A stretch of DNA of 8,323 nucleotides from Bacteroidota bacterium (GTDB lineage Bacteria > Bacteroidota > Bacteroidia > Chitinophagales > Saprospiraceae), in contig QQUB01000520.1 of the NCBI GenBank assembly GCA_008501835.1, positions 1 through 8,323 on the forward strand. Reading direction: 5' to 3'. The position numbers were made by a program, and so were the translations under genes. The notes beneath the pieces were generated by a model. The model was not told where the DNA came from. It searched no databases and saw only the letters and a list, made by a program, of their open reading frames with translations. Of the stretch, positions 6,854 through 8,323 are shown piece after piece (the first letter of the stretch is position 1; every line of letters begins with the position of its first letter).

Positions 6854-8020
6854 CTAGTTGTTGTTTGGAATATTTAAAATGGCTTTAACGGCTGGTTTGG
6901 GTTGTTTTTGCCGATCGTAAAGCAGGGGATAATTAGTCCTGTTGGCAATTGGGTAGCCGTTTTTCCAGGACATTGGATCGTGTACTCCCCATAGGGTTAC
7001 CCGGTCGATCTTGTCTCTTTTTTTATAGAAGATCTCAAACAACTCCCGGTATCTGTCGGTGAGGGCCTGCTGGACATCATCAGGCAGACCGTCTTGATAT
7101 GGGTCCAGAAAAGCCTTAAATTCTTCCAGGTCATACTGGGGATGGAGCAATCCGGTTCCGATGATCTGCCCTTCTTTGGTCAACGGGAGTACATCCACGT
7201 CAAGTTCTGTAATCATCACTTTAACTCCGAGGGCCGCATAAGCATCTATGGCTTGTTCGATATATTCATTTTTTGGGTAATTGAGGCCCCAGTGTCCCTG
7301 GATGCCGATGCCGTCGATACGGATGCCTTCTTTTTGCAGCATCCTGACCATTCGCACAATACCCTCCCGTTTTTCGGGACGCCATGCGTTGAAATCATTG
7401 TAATAAAGTTCTGTGTCTGGCGCGTATTCGCTGGCAAACTTAAAAGCATATTTCACCAGGGTGTCTCCATGACCTACGCCATTGACCCATGTCGTGGGGC
7501 GGTAGGAGCCATCGTTGTCAATTACTTCATTGACGACATCCCATGCCTGGACCTGTCCGGCGTATCGACCGGCAATTTTTTCGATATGGGATCTCATGCG
7601 TTCCAGTTGTTGTTCCGGAGTATTTGGTTCTCCTTTTTCATTGGTAAAAAACCATCCTGGAGTCTGGTTATGCCAGATGAGGGTATGACCCACGATGAAC
7701 ATGCCGTGCTTTTGGCCAAATTCGACTAATTTATCTGCGGGTTCAAAATTGTAAATGCCAGGTTCCGGATTGATGGGACCCGCTTTCATGACGTTTTCAG
7801 GGGTAATGGTATTGAACTGATCGATTACGATATTGGTCAAAACAGAATCGGCTCCGGATACAATGGATTCATTGAGGGCGGAGCCGATAAGGAAGGCTTC
7901 CTGGTAAGCCTGCTTCAGGTTTGTGTTGGTTGTTGGTTGTTGGTCCGTTTTTTCACAGGAAAGTATAAAGCAGGCAGCCAGGAAAGTGATAATTGATTTT
8001 GTGATTAGATTGGTTTGCAT
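6854..8020 (-). CDS. GH10 endo-beta-1,4-xylanase, lipoprotein
   Basis: A 388-residue protein with a lipoprotein signal (hydrophobic residues 9-20, lipobox ILSC, C22) and a Q/T/N-rich linker, then one glycoside hydrolase family 10 (beta/alpha)8 barrel from about 37 to 384. Barrel motifs are NTITPENVMKA (70-80), GHTLIWHNQTPGW (111-123), WDVVNEV with acid/base E165, YYNDFNAW (206-213), GIGIQGHWG (237-245), ITELDV with nucleophile E272, and WGVHDPMSW (344-352). All catalytic residues are present, so it should be active on xylan or xylo-oligosaccharides. No carbohydrate-binding module is present. Lipidation anchors it to the cell envelope, probably the outer membrane. The ATG at 8020 gives a complete signal peptide. 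It is the promoter-proximal gene of the pentonate operon, which is unusual because GH10 genes of Bacteroidota more often sit in SusCD-type loci. Confidence 0.96.
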   Translation of the reverse strand: MQTNLITKSIITFLAACFILSCEKTDQQPTTNTNLKQAYQEAFLIGSALNESIVSGADSVLTNIVIDQFNTITPENVMKAGPINPEPGIYNFEPADKLVEFGQKHGMFIVGHTLIWHNQTPGWFFTNEKGEPNTPEQQLERMRSHIEKIAGRYAGQVQAWDVVNEVIDNDGSYRPTTWVNGVGHGDTLVKYAFKFASEYAPDTELYYNDFNAWRPEKREGIVRMVRMLQKEGIRIDGIGIQGHWGLNYPKNEYIEQAIDAYAALGVKVMITELDVDVLPLTKEGQIIGTGLLHPQYDLEEFKAFLDPYQDGLPDDVQQALTDRYRELFEIFYKKRDKIDRVTLWGVHDPMSWKNGYPIANRTNYPLLYDRQKQPKPAVKAILNIPNNN

Positions 8021-8093
8021 AGGTGTTTAAAGTTTGATTAATTGATCAGTCGATTAGGAGGAGTTGTGTAAATGGGCGATTGTGTAAGTAGAT

Positions 8094-8125
8094 GCAATTT
8101 ACGCAATCGATTGCATTTTTGCAAA
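8094..8125 (-). promoter_or_regulatory. Candidate promoter of the xylanase-pentonate operon
   Basis: The minus strand has TTTG at 8125-8122 (-33 box), a 20-nt spacer, then TAAATTGCA beginning at 8101, a variant of the -7 box TAnnTTTG with one T missing. Spacing fits Bacteroidota promoters. The start codon is about 73 bp downstream of the -7 box, leaving a leader of roughly 65 nt. Confidence 0.4.
8103..8114. promoter_or_regulatory. Palindromic operator, LacI/GalR type
   Basis: GCAATCGATTGC is a perfect 12-bp palindrome with a central CG, the pattern of LacI-family operators. It lies wholly inside the spacer between the candidate -33 and -7 elements, where a bound repressor would block RNA polymerase. 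A second inverted pair, ATGCAAT (8092-8098) and ATTGCAT (8110-8116), and TTTGCAAA (8118-8125) overlap it, so more than one protein or register is possible. No regulator gene is in the window. Confidence 0.5.
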
Positions 8126-8137
8126 TTTGGATAATTC

Positions 8138-8161
8138 GTTCCGTCATGGAACTTGTGACGG
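8138..8161. repeat. Two overlapping, mutually exclusive inverted repeats
   Basis: GTTCC-N5-GGAAC (8138-8152) and CCGTCA-N9-TGACGG (8141-8161) share bases, so only one could form at a time. The plus-strand side is followed by GCGGTTTTGTTTT, loosely terminator-like, but no plus-strand gene precedes it. They lie just upstream of the xylanase promoter and may be protein-binding sites. Confidence 0.35.
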
Positions 8162-8200
8162 GCGGTTTTGTTTTGCCTGGGAAATTTCACAGACTAAGTG

Positions 8201-8306
8201 CTTGGACAAAATTAAACGCCTACAATTGAGTTTGTAAATTTTATCTGATATTTTGTTCCTAACTGCGCTAATATTTGTCTAACAGCTTTAGTCAAAGTTG
8301 TCCAAG
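8201..8306. repeat. 9-bp inverted repeat CTTGGACAA / TTGTCCAAG
   Basis: CTTGGACAA (8201-8209) and TTGTCCAAG (8298-8306) are exact reverse complements 88 bp apart. A near copy, TTGTCTAA, lies at 8275-8282, 23 bp before the right arm. GACTAA (8192-8197) and TTAGTC (8288-8293) add a second matched pair. They could be dispersed sites for one regulator, or chance within the tail of a gene. Confidence 0.4.
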
Positions 8307-8322
8307 AATAATAATTTCCAGG
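8212..8322 (-). CDS. Possible C-terminal end of an upstream gene (36 codons)
   Basis: One minus-strand frame is open from the right edge for 36 codons and ends at TAA (8214-8212). The peptide has mixed, protein-like composition with a hydrophobic end (KFTNSIVGV), but matches no family I know. An open stretch this short could arise by chance in AT-rich DNA, and it overlaps the inverted repeats, so this is only a possibility. Confidence 0.2.
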   Translation of the reverse strand, partial: PGNYYSWTTLTKAVRQILAQLGTKYQIKFTNSIVGV

Positions 8323-8323
8323 A

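Larger units (their letters stand above)
8021..8211. other. Intergenic region: xylanase promoter, operator and leader
   Basis: No convincing gene is seen in these roughly 190 bp. The stretch contains the candidate promoter and operator (8094-8125), a direct repeat TTGTGTAA at 8064-8071 and 8080-8087 in the presumed leader, and overlapping inverted repeats at 8138-8161. A 27-codon plus-strand ORF from 8145 has no supporting features. Confidence 0.6.

Noticed and set aside
7094..7729. Plus-strand ORF of 211 codons
   Set aside because: It lies antisense to the GH10 catalytic barrel, whose motifs are all intact, and its own peptide looks like no known protein.
8145..8228. Plus-strand 27-codon ORF starting at ATG 8145
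   Set aside because: Very short, within inverted repeats and a promoter region, with no ribosome-binding or family evidence.

Overview
The window looks like chromosomal DNA from a member of the Bacteroidota. Two encoded proteins carry lipoprotein signal peptides, start codons lack Shine-Dalgarno sequences and sit behind A-rich leaders, and promoter-like elements resemble the Bacteroidota TAnnTTTG -7 box. I cannot name the genus. All convincing genes lie on the minus strand, so transcription runs from high to low coordinates. I see no tRNA, rRNA, CRISPR array, insertion sequence or phage gene.

The main unit, about 8125 down to 2826, is a compact operon of four genes. It encodes a GH10 endo-xylanase lipoprotein, an IlvD/Edd-family sugar-acid dehydratase closest to the L-arabinonate dehydratase type, a GntP-family sugar-acid permease, and a fumarylacetoacetase-fold enzyme that looks like 2-keto-3-deoxy-pentonate dehydratase (KdaD type). 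Together they suggest xylan cleavage outside the cytoplasm, uptake of a pentonate (arabinonate or xylonate), and two successive dehydrations to alpha-ketoglutarate semialdehyde. This is the non-phosphorylative (Weimberg-type) pentose route. The pentose dehydrogenase, lactonase and semialdehyde dehydrogenase are not recognised here. A perfect 12-bp palindrome of LacI-family operator type sits between candidate -33 and -7 elements before the xylanase. A stem-loop with a T-run follows the last gene.

A second unit, 2765 down to 979, has its own weak promoter candidate. It encodes a DUF1295 (steroid 5-alpha-reductase-like) membrane protein and, 17 bp later, a lipoprotein of unknown function.

The third unit, 862 down to the window edge, is the first half of a divergent aldehyde dehydrogenase. 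Its upstream region carries an exact 13-bp direct repeat with 21-bp period that resembles a LytTR response-regulator site.

The right end (8021-8323) holds the xylanase promoter and leader, several inverted repeats, and possibly the last 36 codons of another minus-strand gene.
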